DNA of 64,000 bases from Oceanotoga teriensis (GTDB taxonomy: Bacteria > Thermotogota > Thermotogae > Petrotogales > Petrotogaceae): positions 31,347 through 95,346 of the forward strand of contig NZ_QGGI01000011.1 in the NCBI RefSeq assembly GCF_003148465.1, read 5' to 3'. The notes beneath the pieces are model-generated. The model made no database searches, was not told where the DNA came from, and worked only from the letters and a program-made list of their open reading frames with translations. Made by a program: the position numbers and the translations under genes. Positions within the stretch are counted from its first letter, which is position 1. Each line of letters starts with the position of its first letter. Positions 1 to 8,163 of the stretch are shown here, one piece after another.

Positions 1-17
1 TATTATACCACAATTTT

Positions 18-962
18 TTATTTTTCAAAATGGATTTTTTTTGTCGCATTAACAATTCTTTCAACCATATTTATTCCAACTCTATATTGAGCTTCTTTCG
101 TTGTAGCGCCAATATGAGGAGTAGCTACGACATTGTCAAAAGATAAAAGTTTTGTATAAATTTCTCCTTTGGCAGGTTCTTTTTCAAAAACGTCCAATCC
201 AGCACCTAAAATTTTTTCATCTTCAAGTGCTTTTAATAAAGCTTCTTCATCCAATACTCCACCTCTTGCACAATTTATCAATAAGGCACTTTTTTTCATC
301 ATATTTAATTCCTTATCAGAAATCAAATGATGAGTTTTTTCATTATGAGGGATATGTAATGAAATTATATCGCAATTTTTTAATATATAATCTAAATCTA
401 CTTGTTCAATATTATAATTATCTTTATCTTCTTCAGATATTTCATAAATATCGTAAACAAAAACTTTATCATTAAAACCAGATACAAGTTTTGAAAGATG
501 TTTCCCAATATTTCCAAAACCAATTATTCCAAAATTTTTGTTGGAAAGTTCTAAGCCTTTTAAGAGCTTCTTTTCCCATAGACCTTCTCTTATGCCATTT
601 GTACCTCTATTTAATTTTCTATATATTGATAATATCATACCAACTACTAATTCAGCTACAGACAAAGAATTTTGACCTGGAGTATTTAGAACTTCAATTC
701 CAAATTCTTTAGCAGCTACCTGATCTATATTATCTAAACCCATACCAGCTCTACCTATTATTTTTAAAGAATCTTTTCCAGCTTCTATTATTCCTCTTGT
801 AACTTTAGTAGCCGATCTAACTACAAGAATGTCTATATTCTTTACTTCATTTTTTAATTCTTCTGGTTCTAAATGATTATTTGTTATAGTAAATTCAGGT
901 AACTCATCATTAAATTTTTTTATAGCAGATTCAGCCATACCATCATTTAAATGAATTCTCAT
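18..962 (-). CDS. serA: D-3-phosphoglycerate dehydrogenase, short form
   Basis: Oxidises 3-phosphoglycerate to 3-phosphohydroxypyruvate with NAD, the first step of serine synthesis, in the cytosol. At about 314 residues it is the short form without the C-terminal ACT regulatory domain. Visible: NAD-binding GFGNIG near residue 148, NCARGG near 230 (catalytic Arg), DVFEKEP near 257 and PHIGATT near 282 (catalytic His). I chose the ATG at 962 over the GTG at 971 because GAGGCAGG lies about 8 bases before the ATG and too close to the GTG. The stop of the upstream aminotransferase gene lies one base before this ATG, so the two are one operon. The gene ends 17 bases from the window edge. The family call is firm; strict specificity for 3-phosphoglycerate is inferred from the neighbour. 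Confidence 0.9.
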   Translation of the reverse strand: MRIHLNDGMAESAIKKFNDELPEFTITNNHLEPEELKNEVKNIDILVVRSATKVTRGIIEAGKDSLKIIGRAGMGLDNIDQVAAKEFGIEVLNTPGQNSLSVAELVVGMILSIYRKLNRGTNGIREGLWEKKLLKGLELSNKNFGIIGFGNIGKHLSKLVSGFNDKVFVYDIYEISEEDKDNYNIEQVDLDYILKNCDIISLHIPHNEKTHHLISDKELNMMKKSALLINCARGGVLDEEALLKALEDEKILGAGLDVFEKEPAKGEIYTKLLSFDNVVATPHIGATTKEAQYRVGINMVERIVNATKKIHFEK

Positions 963-963
963 A

Positions 964-2112
964 TTAAACACCTGCCTCTAAGAATACTTTTTCAGCAGCT
1001 TTTACACCTGAACCCAATTCAACATCATATCCAAATTTAGTTAAAGCCATTTCAAGAGCTGATATACCTACAATTACATCAAATTGTGACATATAACCAA
1101 GATGAGCAACTCTAATTATTTTTCCTTTTAAAGTGTCTTGACCACCAGCAAACGTAACTCCCCATGAATCTCTTAGAAAACTAACTATTTTTTTACCATC
1201 CACATTTTCTGGAACTTTTATTGAAGTTAGAACATTTCCAGGATTTTTTGCGAAAATCTCTAAATTCATAGCTTTCATAGCTGCTCTTGTCGCAATTGCC
1301 ATCAATTCATGTCTTTCCCATAATCCTTCTATTGTTTCTTCTTTTAACATCTCAACTGATTTTGCCAATTGATAGACAAGGTTTATAGGTGGTGTCCAAG
1401 GAGAATCAGGGAATTTTTTTGAATAATAATTGATATCGAAGTAATATCTATTATTTGTACAATTTTTTGCAATTTCAAGAGCTTTAGGACTAAAAGATAT
1501 CAATCCAATACCAGGAGGCATCATAAATCCTTTTTGAACTCCAGTTACAACTACATCTATTCCCCATTCATCCATTTTTAAAGGTTGAGCTAGTAATCCA
1601 GAAATTGAGTCAACAACTAAAACAGCATCAAATTCCTTTACCACTTTAGCTATTTCTTCTATTGGGTGTACAGTTCCTGTAGAAGTTTCACTCAATGTAG
1701 TAAAAACAGCTTTAGTATCTGGATTTTTTTCTAATTCTTCTCTGATTTTTTCAGGAGTTACAAAATCACCCCATTCTAAAACTATTTCGTTTAAATCCGC
1801 TTTAAAAGCTCTACAAATATCTCCCCATCTTTCACCAAATTTTCCAGAATTAACAGAAATAGCTTTATCACCAGGATTTATAAGGTTTGCAACAGCTGTT
1901 TCCATAGCCCCTGAACCTGATGAAGAAAGTATGAACACTGGATTTTCTGTTTGGAATAAATATTTACAACCATCGAGAGCTCTTTTTTGAATTTCAAGAT
2001 ACTGAGGTGTTCTGTGATGTATAGTATCTTTTGCTCCTTCTAAAAGAATATCTACAGGTACTGGAGTAGGTCCAGGTGCCATCAAATAATTTTTTCTAAC
2101 CATTTTAGCCAT
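964..2112 (-). CDS. PLP-dependent class-V aminotransferase (serine/alanine-glyoxylate type)
   Basis: A 382-residue fold-type I, class V aminotransferase of the alanine-glyoxylate/serine-pyruvate aminotransferase group. N-terminal MAPGPTPVP, then SSGSGAMET (phosphate-binding turn, about 63-72), VVDSISG (PLP-ring Asp, about 167) and GVQKGF, whose Lys194 should form the Schiff base. The start is supported by GGGGAGGG seven bases before the ATG at 2112. It lies directly upstream of serA in the same transcription unit, so it probably acts as the amino-transfer partner in serine metabolism: phosphoserine, serine-pyruvate or serine-glyoxylate transamination. Sequence alone does not decide the substrate, so I give no symbol. 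Confidence 0.85.
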   Translation of the reverse strand: MAKMVRKNYLMAPGPTPVPVDILLEGAKDTIHHRTPQYLEIQKRALDGCKYLFQTENPVFILSSSGSGAMETAVANLINPGDKAISVNSGKFGERWGDICRAFKADLNEIVLEWGDFVTPEKIREELEKNPDTKAVFTTLSETSTGTVHPIEEIAKVVKEFDAVLVVDSISGLLAQPLKMDEWGIDVVVTGVQKGFMMPPGIGLISFSPKALEIAKNCTNNRYYFDINYYSKKFPDSPWTPPINLVYQLAKSVEMLKEETIEGLWERHELMAIATRAAMKAMNLEIFAKNPGNVLTSIKVPENVDGKKIVSFLRDSWGVTFAGGQDTLKGKIIRVAHLGYMSQFDVIVGISALEMALTKFGYDVELGSGVKAAEKVFLEAGV

Positions 2113-2177
2113 AATTTTTCCCTCCCCTGAGAAAAAATTTTCGTGAAAAAAATTTCATATAAACATTTATATTTTAC

Positions 2178-2206
2178 ATTATATTTTAAAATAATTAAAA
2201 TAACAA
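2178..2206 (-). promoter_or_regulatory. Promoter of the aminotransferase-serA operon
   Basis: On the minus strand, TTGTTA (2206-2201), a 17-base spacer and a perfect TATAAT (2183-2178), about 65 bases before the aminotransferase start. The match to sigma-70 consensus is good at -10 and 4 of 6 at -35. Confidence 0.55.
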
Positions 2207-2253
2207 TTCATTAAGATAAATGAAGAAAACTAAAAATAATTAATATATATTAC

Positions 2254-2269
2254 TTATAAGCACTTATAA
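2254..2269. repeat. Perfect inverted repeat, candidate operator
   Basis: TTATAAG CA CTTATAA, arms of 7 with a 2-base centre, between the divergent aminotransferase and dps genes. It resembles the Fur/PerR family half-sites (PerR box is 7-1-7, TTATAATnATTATAA) but the centre is one base longer. It lies about 48 bases upstream of the minus promoter and about 80 bases upstream of the dps -35. Confidence 0.4.
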
Positions 2270-2351
2270 CTTTGATTGATTAAAATAAAGTTTTTTGAAG
2301 TACCCTTTTTTGTATTTTTAATTTTTTTGTAAATAAAAAGACAAAAATGAA

Positions 2352-2380
2352 TTCAAAAAGTAATAAAAGTATGTTATTAT
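2352..2380 (+). promoter_or_regulatory. Promoter of dps
   Basis: TTCAAA (2352-2357), 17-base spacer, TATTAT (2375-2380), giving a leader of about 50 bases before the dps start. The -35 is only partly like consensus. Confidence 0.45.
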
Positions 2381-2439
2381 ATAAATGAATTTGAAAAAGA
2401 TATATAAAAATATATATGAAATATAAAGGAGGAATTTAA

Positions 2440-2898
2440 ATGCTTTTGGGAATCAAAAATGTTAAAGAAATAGTAGAGGAATTGAATAATTATCTTGCGG
2501 ATTTAAATGTTTTTTATGGTAAACTTCATAATTTACATTGGAATGTAGAGGGAAAGGAATTTTTTACTGTACATGAAAATGTTGAAAAAATATATGATAA
2601 AGTCAATGAAGAAATAGATGAAATTGCTGAAAGAATATTAACACTTGGACAAAGACCAAAGGTTAAATATAGTGAATATTTAGAGATCTCAAATATAAAA
2701 GAAATAGAGAGTAAGGGTTATAATGGTAAAGAAGTAATAGATGTAATAATTTCAGATTTTGAATACATTATAAATAAAATAAGAAATATTATAGAAAAAG
2801 CATCTGAAAACAATGATGAAGTTACTGCAGATATATTAACAGGTAGTTTAGCATATTATGAAAAAACAGCATGGATGTTAAATGCTATGAATAAATAA
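2440..2898 (+). CDS. dps: Dps-family ferritin-like protein
   Basis: Mini-ferritin that oxidises Fe(II), usually with hydrogen peroxide, and stores the iron inside a dodecamer; some members also coat DNA. The 152 residues fit the family. Visible is the inter-subunit ferroxidase signature: HNLHWNV (about 30-36), then HENVEKIYDKVNEEIDEIAE with the conserved Asp and Glu ligands, followed by GQRP. Ribosome binding site AAAGGAGG lies before the ATG. Single gene with its own promoter and terminator. It lies near the feo iron-uptake operon, which suits iron homeostasis and peroxide defence. The N terminus is short, with no Lys-rich DNA-binding tail, so DNA binding is doubtful. Confidence 0.88.
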   Translation: MLLGIKNVKEIVEELNNYLADLNVFYGKLHNLHWNVEGKEFFTVHENVEKIYDKVNEEIDEIAERILTLGQRPKVKYSEYLEISNIKEIESKGYNGKEVIDVIISDFEYIINKIRNIIEKASENNDEVTADILTGSLAYYEKTAWMLNAMNK

Positions 2899-2904
2899 AA
2901 ATAA

Positions 2905-2930
2905 AACCAGCTTAAAAGCTGGTTTTTTTT
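2905..2930 (+). terminator. Rho-independent terminator of dps
   Basis: AACCAGCTT / AAGCTGGTT stem (2905-2913 with 2916-2924) followed by eight T. The T run ends against the CCA end of the convergent tRNA-Trp gene. Confidence 0.85.
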
Positions 2931-3005
2931 GGCACGCCCGGAGGGAATCGAACCCCCAACCTACGATTTTGGAGACCGTCGCTCTGCCAATTGAGCTACA
3001 GGCGT
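2930..3005 (-). tRNA. trnW: tRNA-Trp (anticodon CCA)
   Basis: Cloverleaf read by eye on the minus strand: acceptor ACGCCTG/CGGGCGT (with a wobble pair), D stem GCTC/GAGC, anticodon stem ACGGT/ATCGT around the loop CTCCAAA (anticodon CCA), T arm GGGGG-TTCGATT-CCCTC, discriminator G and an encoded CCA at 2932-2930. 76 nt including CCA. Confidence 0.93.
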
Positions 3006-3018
3006 ATATCCGAAGATT

Positions 3019-3047
3019 ATTATATCACAAAAAAAATATATATTCAA
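3019..3047 (-). promoter_or_regulatory. Promoter of tRNA-Trp
   Basis: Minus-strand TTGAAT (3047-3042), exactly 17 bases, TATAAT (3024-3019); the tRNA starts at 3005. Very good sigma-70 match. Confidence 0.75.
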
Positions 3048-3074
3048 GTTTTAATTGTATCTTTTTTATAAAAT

Positions 3075-3428
3075 TTATTTTTTCTTTTTTAAGTAATTAA
3101 ATTCATATCTAAATAATAATATGCAAATAACTCCAAAAATAAAAATACTTATATTATAGGTTGGAAAATTGTTTGGATCTAAAGCATATGCTAACCAATT
3201 AGAAAGATATTTTAATAAATCAAAAACAAACAAAATAATTCCCATAAGAGATGCAACTATTATATGAGCAGATTTATGATACCAAATATGGTTATTATTA
3301 AAAAGTCCATAAAAAGATGTTAATCCTATTATAAAAAGAGTCAAAGAATAAAATAAATCATAAGAAAAAAATATAACGGTTAATGAAAAAGATATAACAG
3401 ATAATAATATTATAAATATATTTTTCAT
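3075..3428 (-). CDS. Small membrane protein at the end of the feo operon
   Basis: 117 residues, strongly hydrophobic, with about four predicted membrane segments (near 4-20, 22-40, 55-75 and 90-110) and a Lys-rich C-terminal tail, which suggests a cytosolic C terminus. I do not recognise a family. The ATG at 3428 overlaps the feoB stop as ATGA, which argues for translational coupling; an upstream in-frame extension would run back into feoB and is rejected. The position suggests a role tied to ferrous iron uptake, but that is inference from context only. Confidence 0.65.
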   Translation of the reverse strand: MKNIFIILLSVISFSLTVIFFSYDLFYSLTLFIIGLTSFYGLFNNNHIWYHKSAHIIVASLMGIILFVFDLLKYLSNWLAYALDPNNFPTYNISIFIFGVICILLFRYEFNYLKKKK

Positions 3429-5374
3429 AAGAACATACCTCCAATATAATAAACGATATTGGCTAGAAGATATGCTATTAAAGTGGTATAAAAAAATGTG
3501 AAAAAAGTCCATTTCCAACTACCTGTTTCACTTTTTATTATACCCAATGTTGCAAAACATGGTACATAGCCAAGTATAAAAAATATTAAAGCCATAGCTG
3601 AAGCAGGAGATAAAGAATTTCTTAAGTTCATTATTAGAGAGTCTCCAGAGGCATTAAATAAAGTTGAATAACTTGAAACTACGATTTCTTTAGCTGCAAC
3701 TCCAAAAACTAATCCTGTATTTACTCGCCAATCCCATCCTAAATGAGATGTTATAGGTTCAAAAAATTTACCTATTTGAGCTGCATAAGATGAATTGATA
3801 TTATTTGAAGCTGGAAAATAAGATAAAAACCATATTAAAATAGTTGCAATTAATATTATTCCACCAGCTTTCTCAAGAAAATGTTTTCCTTTATTCCAAG
3901 TATAAAATAATAAATTCTTAATAGTTGGCATTCTAAATCTTGGTAATTCAATTGTGAATGGAATATTTTCCGTTTGAGTTATAAATTTTTGTATAAGTTT
4001 TGCCGATAATAAAACTAATAAAATCGAAGATAAATATATTATCAACATTATTGTGGCTGAATTTTTACTAAAAAAAGCACTTATTAAAAGAATATAAACA
4101 GGTAATCTTGCAGAACATGATGCAAATGGTATACTCAATATTAAAGCCATTCTTTCTTTTTTATTTGAAACAGTTTTTGTAGACATTATAGCTGGTACAT
4201 TACAACCAAAACCAAGTATTATGGACATAAAAGATCTTCCAGAAAGACCAAATTTTCTGACTATTTTATCTACAAGAAAAGCTGCCCTTGGTAAATAACC
4301 AGATTCCTCTAAAAAACCCATAAAAAAGAATAGAACAAATATTTGCGGTATGAAAACAAGAACACCACCAACTCCAGCAATTATTCCATCTACTATTAAT
4401 GAATTCAACCAAGGTATTTTAATAAAACTTGAAATCCAGTTTCCTAGACTTGAAAAACCAATATCTAAAAGATCTGAGAGTGGACTTGCTATATTAAAAG
4501 TTAATGAAAAGACCATAAATAAAGCAATTATATATATCAAAAGTCCTAATACTTTATGAGTTAAAACATGATCTAACACATCTCTTAAAGACCAATCTCT
4601 TCCTTTGGAAATTACAGAAGAATCAACAATATTTCTTATAAATCCAAACTTCCAATTAAAAAATAATTCTTTTAAATCTTTCATATCATGAGTAGATTTT
4701 AATTTTTTTACAAGATTTTCAGGATAATCAAAGTTCTTTTCTTCAAATTCTAAAAAATTTATTCCAAGCCATTTATTATTATAATTTTTTAAAGAATCAA
4801 ATTTTTTAGATTCAGATATAAAAGAATCTAAAAAATCATTTATTTCTTCAGGATATTTTATAAAATATTTTAAGTTTTTTGTATTGTTTGATAATTTTAT
4901 TATTTCATTCAAGAGTTTGTCTATACCAATTTGATTTTTTGCAGAGGTTAAAATAACAGGTATGTTTAAGGTTTTAGAAATTATTTCTGGGTTTATAATT
5001 TTTCCTTTTTCTTCAGCTTCATCGATAGAATTTATTGCTAAAATAACTGGTATTTCCATCTCCATTATTTGTATTAGAAGATACATAGACCTCTCAAGAT
5101 TCAAAGCATCTGCAACTACTATCACAAAATTTGGAATTTCATTCAAAAAATAATCTCTTGCAACTCTTTCATCTTCGCTTTGAGCAGATAAAGTATATAT
5201 ACCTGGTAAATCAACTAATCTAAAATTTTTATCATTATATTTAAAACTTCCAACTTTTTTTTCAACAGTTACACCAGGCCAATTTGCAACATATTGTTTT
5301 GTTCCAGTCAAAATATTGAATAAAGAAGTTTTTCCAACATTAGGATTACCTATTATTGCAATTTCATTGATCAC
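3425..5374 (-). CDS. feoB: Ferrous iron transport protein B (GTP-gated permease)
   Basis: Inner-membrane Fe(II) transporter with an N-terminal G domain. Visible: G1 GNPNVGKTS (about 10-18), G3 DLPG, G4 NSID, G5 TSAK, then the helical linker and a C-terminal membrane region with both Gate motifs, SCSARLPVY and PCFATLG, each with its conserved Cys. About 649 residues, normal for the family. The start is uncertain: no ATG is available; candidates are TTG 5389, GTG 5383 and GTG 5374. I chose GTG 5374 because GGTGA sits five bases before it. The start lies inside the end of the FeoC-like gene, so the two are coupled. Downstream comes a small membrane protein with ATGA overlap. Confidence 0.92.
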   Translation of the reverse strand: MINEIAIIGNPNVGKTSLFNILTGTKQYVANWPGVTVEKKVGSFKYNDKNFRLVDLPGIYTLSAQSEDERVARDYFLNEIPNFVIVVADALNLERSMYLLIQIMEMEIPVILAINSIDEAEEKGKIINPEIISKTLNIPVILTSAKNQIGIDKLLNEIIKLSNNTKNLKYFIKYPEEINDFLDSFISESKKFDSLKNYNNKWLGINFLEFEEKNFDYPENLVKKLKSTHDMKDLKELFFNWKFGFIRNIVDSSVISKGRDWSLRDVLDHVLTHKVLGLLIYIIALFMVFSLTFNIASPLSDLLDIGFSSLGNWISSFIKIPWLNSLIVDGIIAGVGGVLVFIPQIFVLFFFMGFLEESGYLPRAAFLVDKIVRKFGLSGRSFMSIILGFGCNVPAIMSTKTVSNKKERMALILSIPFASCSARLPVYILLISAFFSKNSATIMLIIYLSSILLVLLSAKLIQKFITQTENIPFTIELPRFRMPTIKNLLFYTWNKGKHFLEKAGGIILIATILIWFLSYFPASNNINSSYAAQIGKFFEPITSHLGWDWRVNTGLVFGVAAKEIVVSSYSTLFNASGDSLIMNLRNSLSPASAMALIFFILGYVPCFATLGIIKSETGSWKWTFFTFFYTTLIAYLLANIVYYIGGMFL

Positions 5375-5603
5375 AACCGTCACCGCCAAGAACAGGATTT
5401 TTTTTACAAAAACCTGATACAGGACAACCAGAACAATCTGTATTTATCTTATTAACAACTTCAAACCTTAAACCTCTCGATATTAAAAAAGGTATTATAA
5501 TATTCATATCACTAGTGCTCAAATTAAAATGTTTTTTTATATCTTCAACAGTAGAAGATTTATTTTTTTTGGCAAAATTAATAATTTCAGAAAAATTAAT
5601 CAT
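5364..5603 (-). CDS. feoC: FeoC-like winged-helix protein with cysteine cluster
   Basis: 79 residues. The N-terminal two-thirds looks like a small winged-helix domain. The C-terminal part carries CSGCPVSGFC plus a further Cys near the end, a cluster that FeoC proteins use to bind an Fe-S centre or oxygen-sensing cofactor. It lies between feoA and feoB with GGAGG before its ATG, and overlaps the feoB start. FeoC is thought to regulate FeoB stability or the operon. Given the size, the position and the Cys pattern I am fairly sure of the family, less sure of the function. Confidence 0.75.
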   Translation of the reverse strand: MINFSEIINFAKKNKSSTVEDIKKHFNLSTSDMNIIIPFLISRGLRFEVVNKINTDCSGCPVSGFCKKNPVLGGDGCDQ

Positions 5604-5621
5604 AAAAAAGCCTCCAAATTT

Positions 5622-6074
5622 TTAAAGTTTCTTACATAATATTTTTTTTGCTTTTCCTTTATTTATAGTTATTTTAGACGAATTATTTTTCAAAATTATT
5701 TTTCCATTAATATTTTTTATAACTTCTATTTTAGAACCTTTATAAAGTCCATTAGAAGATAAAAAGTTTTCTAATAATTTACCAGAATTAACCGATAATA
5801 TAGTATAATTACCAGTAGTACAATCAGAAAGATTTAATATTATTTCTGATACATCTATATATATTCTTTCAGCTTCAGATCTTCTCAACATAAGTTTGTT
5901 ATCATCTATTTTATAAACCATTGGATCATTAAATGGTGATATATGTGCTAAGGTAATAGTTTTTCCTGGTATAAGGCCCATAGCCTGAAACCTTTCTTTT
6001 TGATCTGAAGGAAAATCTAATCTCGAAATATTTCCTGAAAAACCTATTGAAAGATATGTTAATGGCAATATCAT
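5622..6074 (-). CDS. feoA: Tandem FeoA-domain protein
   Basis: 150 residues, about twice the size of a classical FeoA. Residues 1-75 form a FeoA/SH3-like domain (RFQAMGLIPG is the typical FeoA core, followed by MLRRSEAERI). Residues 80-150 look like a second, more divergent copy (NGLYKGSKIEVI, then KITINKGKAKKI). FeoA is a cytosolic partner thought to assist FeoB. First gene of feoA-feoC-feoB; AAGGAG lies nine bases before the ATG. The promoter region carries a DtxR-like box (6127-6145). A DtxR C-terminal SH3 domain also resembles FeoA, but no helix-turn-helix is present here, so this is not the repressor itself. Confidence 0.85.
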   Translation of the reverse strand: MILPLTYLSIGFSGNISRLDFPSDQKERFQAMGLIPGKTITLAHISPFNDPMVYKIDDNKLMLRRSEAERIYIDVSEIILNLSDCTTGNYTILSVNSGKLLENFLSSNGLYKGSKIEVIKNINGKIILKNNSSKITINKGKAKKILCKKL

Positions 6075-6110
6075 AATTAATATCTCCTTTTAAAATCTAT
6101 CACTAATAAT

Positions 6111-6119
6111 ATTTTACCA
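6111..6119 (-). promoter_or_regulatory. Extended -10 of the feo operon promoter
   Basis: Minus-strand TGG-TAAAAT (6119-6111), an extended -10 with no good -35; the -35 position falls inside the DtxR-like box just upstream. It lies about 37 bases before the feoA start. Confidence 0.4.
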
Positions 6120-6126
6120 TATGATA

Positions 6127-6145
6127 TAAAGTTAGATGTACCTAA
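6127..6145 (-). promoter_or_regulatory. DtxR/IdeR-like iron box upstream of feoA
   Basis: Minus strand TTAGGTACATCTAACTTTA matches the DtxR consensus TWAGGTWAGSCTWACCTWA at 15 of 19 positions by my count. It overlaps the expected -35 region of the feo promoter, the right place for an Fe(II)-dependent repressor to block transcription when iron is plentiful. No dtxR gene is in the window. Confidence 0.5.
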
Positions 6146-6236
6146 TTATATTAAGAAAGTAAAAATTTATAAAACAATTATTAAGATTCTTATATATATA
6201 TTTCAAAATAAAATGATTTCAAAAAAATAATATAAC

Positions 6237-6261
6237 AAAAAAACCCACCTAACGGTGGGTT
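6237..6261 (-). terminator. Terminator of tRNA-Gln
   Basis: On the minus strand AACCCACC-GTTA-GGTGGGTT (6261-6242) followed by a T run. It lies directly behind the CCA end of the tRNA. Confidence 0.85.
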
Positions 6262-6262
6262 A

Positions 6263-6336
6263 TGGCTGGGAGAGGAGGATTCGAACCTCCACTCTCGGAG
6301 TCAGAGTCCGATGTCCTGCCATTAGACGATCTCCCA
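6263..6336 (-). tRNA. trnQ: tRNA-Gln (anticodon CTG)
   Basis: Cloverleaf on the minus strand: acceptor TGGGAGA/TCTCCCA, D arm GTCT..AGGAC, anticodon stem TCGGA/TCCGA around the loop CTCTGAC (anticodon CTG, reads CAG), T arm GGAGG-TTCGAAT-CCTCC, discriminator G, encoded CCA. 74 nt. In so AT-rich a genome a second tRNA-Gln(TTG) must exist elsewhere to read CAA. Confidence 0.92.
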
Positions 6337-6351
6337 GTGAATACGTAGATT

Positions 6352-6380
6352 ATTATAGCATAAAAAAATAAAGCTGTCAA
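6352..6380 (-). promoter_or_regulatory. Consensus promoter of tRNA-Gln
   Basis: Minus-strand TTGACA (6380-6375), 17-base spacer, TATAAT (6357-6352): a perfect match to the sigma-70 consensus, as expected for a stable RNA gene. Confidence 0.88.
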
Positions 6381-6478
6381 TATATTGCTTTTTAACAAAG
6401 TTATAATTATTTTTGAACTTTTATAAAAGATAGAGGTCTAAACATATGGGTAAATAATCCCGAAAGGGGGAACATAAC

Positions 6479-7714
6479 TTGGCAAAAAAAGATGAAACAA
6501 AAGAAATACTATCTAAACTTCAGGAAATCGAATTTGAAGAACTAAAAGAGGATGGTGATGAGGCTGTAATAAAATTAAAGAATAAAAAGAAAAAAATAAA
6601 AAATGTAGATAGTATCATAAAGTTATTGATTAGAAGTGCCAAGAAAAAAGAAAATGTTTTAACTTACTCTGACATTGATGAAGCTTTACCCGCAGAAGCA
6701 TCTGATGAAATAGACAGCAATTTTATAGAAAAGATTTATGCATCGCTTGAAGAAGAAGGAATTACAATTTTAGAAGAAAATGAAGAAGAACAAGAAGATG
6801 ATGATGAAGATATAGAAGATGAAGAGGTTATAGAAATACTTGAAGATGTAGAAATGAAAATGTATGATAATATATCTCTTGGGGACCCTATAAAAATATA
6901 TTTAAAAGAAATATCTAAAGTTAATTTATTAACACCAGCAAGGGAAAGACAATTGGCAAGAAGAGCACAAAAACAAGACAAAAGAGCAAGAGATGAATTG
7001 ATAAAAGCAAATTTAAGACTTGTAATAAGTATAGCGAAAAGATATACGGGAAGAGGATTGAGTTTTTTAGATTTAATTCAAGAAGGAAATATAGGACTGA
7101 TAAAAGCAGTAAATAAATTTGATTGGAAAAAAGGATTTAAATTTTCTACATATGCAACTTGGTGGATAAGACAAGCAATAACAAGAGCAATAGCAGATCA
7201 GGCAAGAACTATAAGAATACCTGTGCATATGGTTGAAACTATAAATAAAATGAATAAAACTATAAGAGAATATTTACAAGAGAATGGAGAGTATCCAACT
7301 GCACAAGAATTATCTAAACTCATGGATAAACCAGTTGAAAAAGTTAATGAAATACTTATGAGTGCTAAAGATATAATATCTTTGAATTCACCAATTTCAA
7401 GTGGAAATGGTGATGATGATGAATCAGAAACAGGAGATTTTATAGGTTCTGATGATTTAACTCCAGAAGAAGTTGCTCAACAAATGATATTAAAAGAAAA
7501 ACTTGAAGAAGTACTCGATACCCTTCATCCAAAAGAAGCACTTGTATTAAAAATGAGATATGGTTTTTTAGATGGAAAACAAAAAACTTTAGAAGAAGTT
7601 GGACAATTTTTTAATGTCACAAGAGAAAGAATTAGACAAATAGAAACGAAAGCATTAAGAAAACTGAGACATCCAAGCAGAAGTTCACAATTGAAAGATA
7701 TAGTAGATGGTTAA
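6479..7714 (+). CDS. rpoD: Primary RNA polymerase sigma factor (sigma-70)
   Basis: 411 residues. N-terminal region 1.1-like part with a very acidic stretch (about 98-125), then region 1.2 ([10 protein letters not shown]), region 2 with [17 protein letters not shown] and the -10 recognition helix [14 protein letters not shown], region 3, and region 4 with [15 protein letters not shown] for the -35 element. This is the full group 1 layout, so it should serve most promoters in the window; the many TTGACA/TATAAT pairs agree. It starts with TTG, eight bases behind GGGGG; no ATG fits. The gene stands alone, with a terminator facing the suf operon end. Confidence 0.95.
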   Translation: MAKKDETKEILSKLQEIEFEELKEDGDEAVIKLKNKKKKIKNVDSIIKLLIRSAKKKENVLTYSDIDEALPAEASDEIDSNFIEKIYASLEEEGITILEENEEEQEDDDEDIEDEEVIEILEDVEMKMYDNISLGDPIKIYLKEISKVNLLTPARERQLARRAQKQDKRARDELIKANLRLVISIAKRYTGRGLSFLDLIQEGNIGLIKAVNKFDWKKGFKFSTYATWWIRQAITRAIADQARTIRIPVHMVETINKMNKTIREYLQENGEYPTAQELSKLMDKPVEKVNEILMSAKDIISLNSPISSGNGDDDESETGDFIGSDDLTPEEVAQQMILKEKLEEVLDTLHPKEALVLKMRYGFLDGKQKTLEEVGQFFNVTRERIRQIETKALRKLRHPSRSSQLKDIVDG

Positions 7715-7723
7715 AAATAATTA

Positions 7724-7770
7724 AAAGCGGATCTTTATGAATTCAATAAACATTTAGATCCGCTTTCTTA
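7724..7770. terminator. Bidirectional terminator between rpoD and the suf operon
   Basis: Perfect 11-bp stem AAAGCGGATCT (7724-7734) with AGATCCGCTTT (7756-7766), a 21-base loop and short T runs on both strands. Confidence 0.7.
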
Positions 7771-7777
7771 TGTAAAT

Positions 7778-8161
7778 TTAATTTAAATATTTACTTTCAA
7801 CCATTATGCAATATTCAAAATTATATTCGATATCATTTAATGTTTCAAGGTATCTTTCAAGTTCTATTGATTCTGCTCCAGGCTGATACCAAAATTTTTT
7901 AAACCCATTTTCATAAGCTTTTTTAGTTATATCGAGACCTATTTTTGCAGGAACAACAAACACAATCAATTGAACCTCTTCTGGAAGTTCATCAATATTC
8001 TTATAATTTTTAATATTTTCTATAATCTCTTCATTAGGATTCACAGGATATATATTAAATCCTTTTTGTTTTAAGTTTTTAACAATTTTGTTTCCATATT
8101 TTTCTGAATTATTTGAAGCACCAATTATGGCAATATTTTTAATATCTTTCAAAGATATCAT
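7778..8161 (-). CDS. CoA-binding (Rossmann) domain protein
   Basis: 127 residues, a stand-alone CoA_binding domain like the N-terminal domain of succinyl-CoA synthetase alpha. Visible: IAIIGASNNSEKYG near the N terminus (nucleotide loop), then YPVNPN, and FWYQPGAES near residue 89, where the family usually has W-x-Q-x-G. Ligand binding is known for the family; its physiological role is not. GGAGGG six bases before the ATG at 8161 sets the start; a longer reading would run far into sufU. Last gene of the suf operon, two bases behind sufU. Confidence 0.8.
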   Translation of the reverse strand: MISLKDIKNIAIIGASNNSEKYGNKIVKNLKQKGFNIYPVNPNEEIIENIKNYKNIDELPEEVQLIVFVVPAKIGLDITKKAYENGFKKFWYQPGAESIELERYLETLNDIEYNFEYCIMVESKYLN

Positions 8162-8163
8162 TT

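Larger units (their letters stand above)
2113..2439. other. Divergent intergenic region (aminotransferase operon / dps)
   Basis: A 327-base stretch without a gene between two divergent transcription units. It holds a minus-strand promoter (2178-2206), a plus-strand promoter (2352-2380) and a perfect inverted repeat TTATAAG-CA-CTTATAA (2254-2269). I see no small ORF with a ribosome binding site in it. Confidence 0.6.

Noticed and set aside
152..712. Antisense reading frames within serA (107 and 73 residues)
   Set aside because: No ribosome binding site, Leu/Ile/Phe-rich composition typical of the reverse strand of AT-rich genes, and they lie fully inside a clear gene.
6841..6981. Ser-rich minus-strand frame inside rpoD
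   Set aside because: It is the reverse of the Glu/Asp-rich stretch of the sigma factor.
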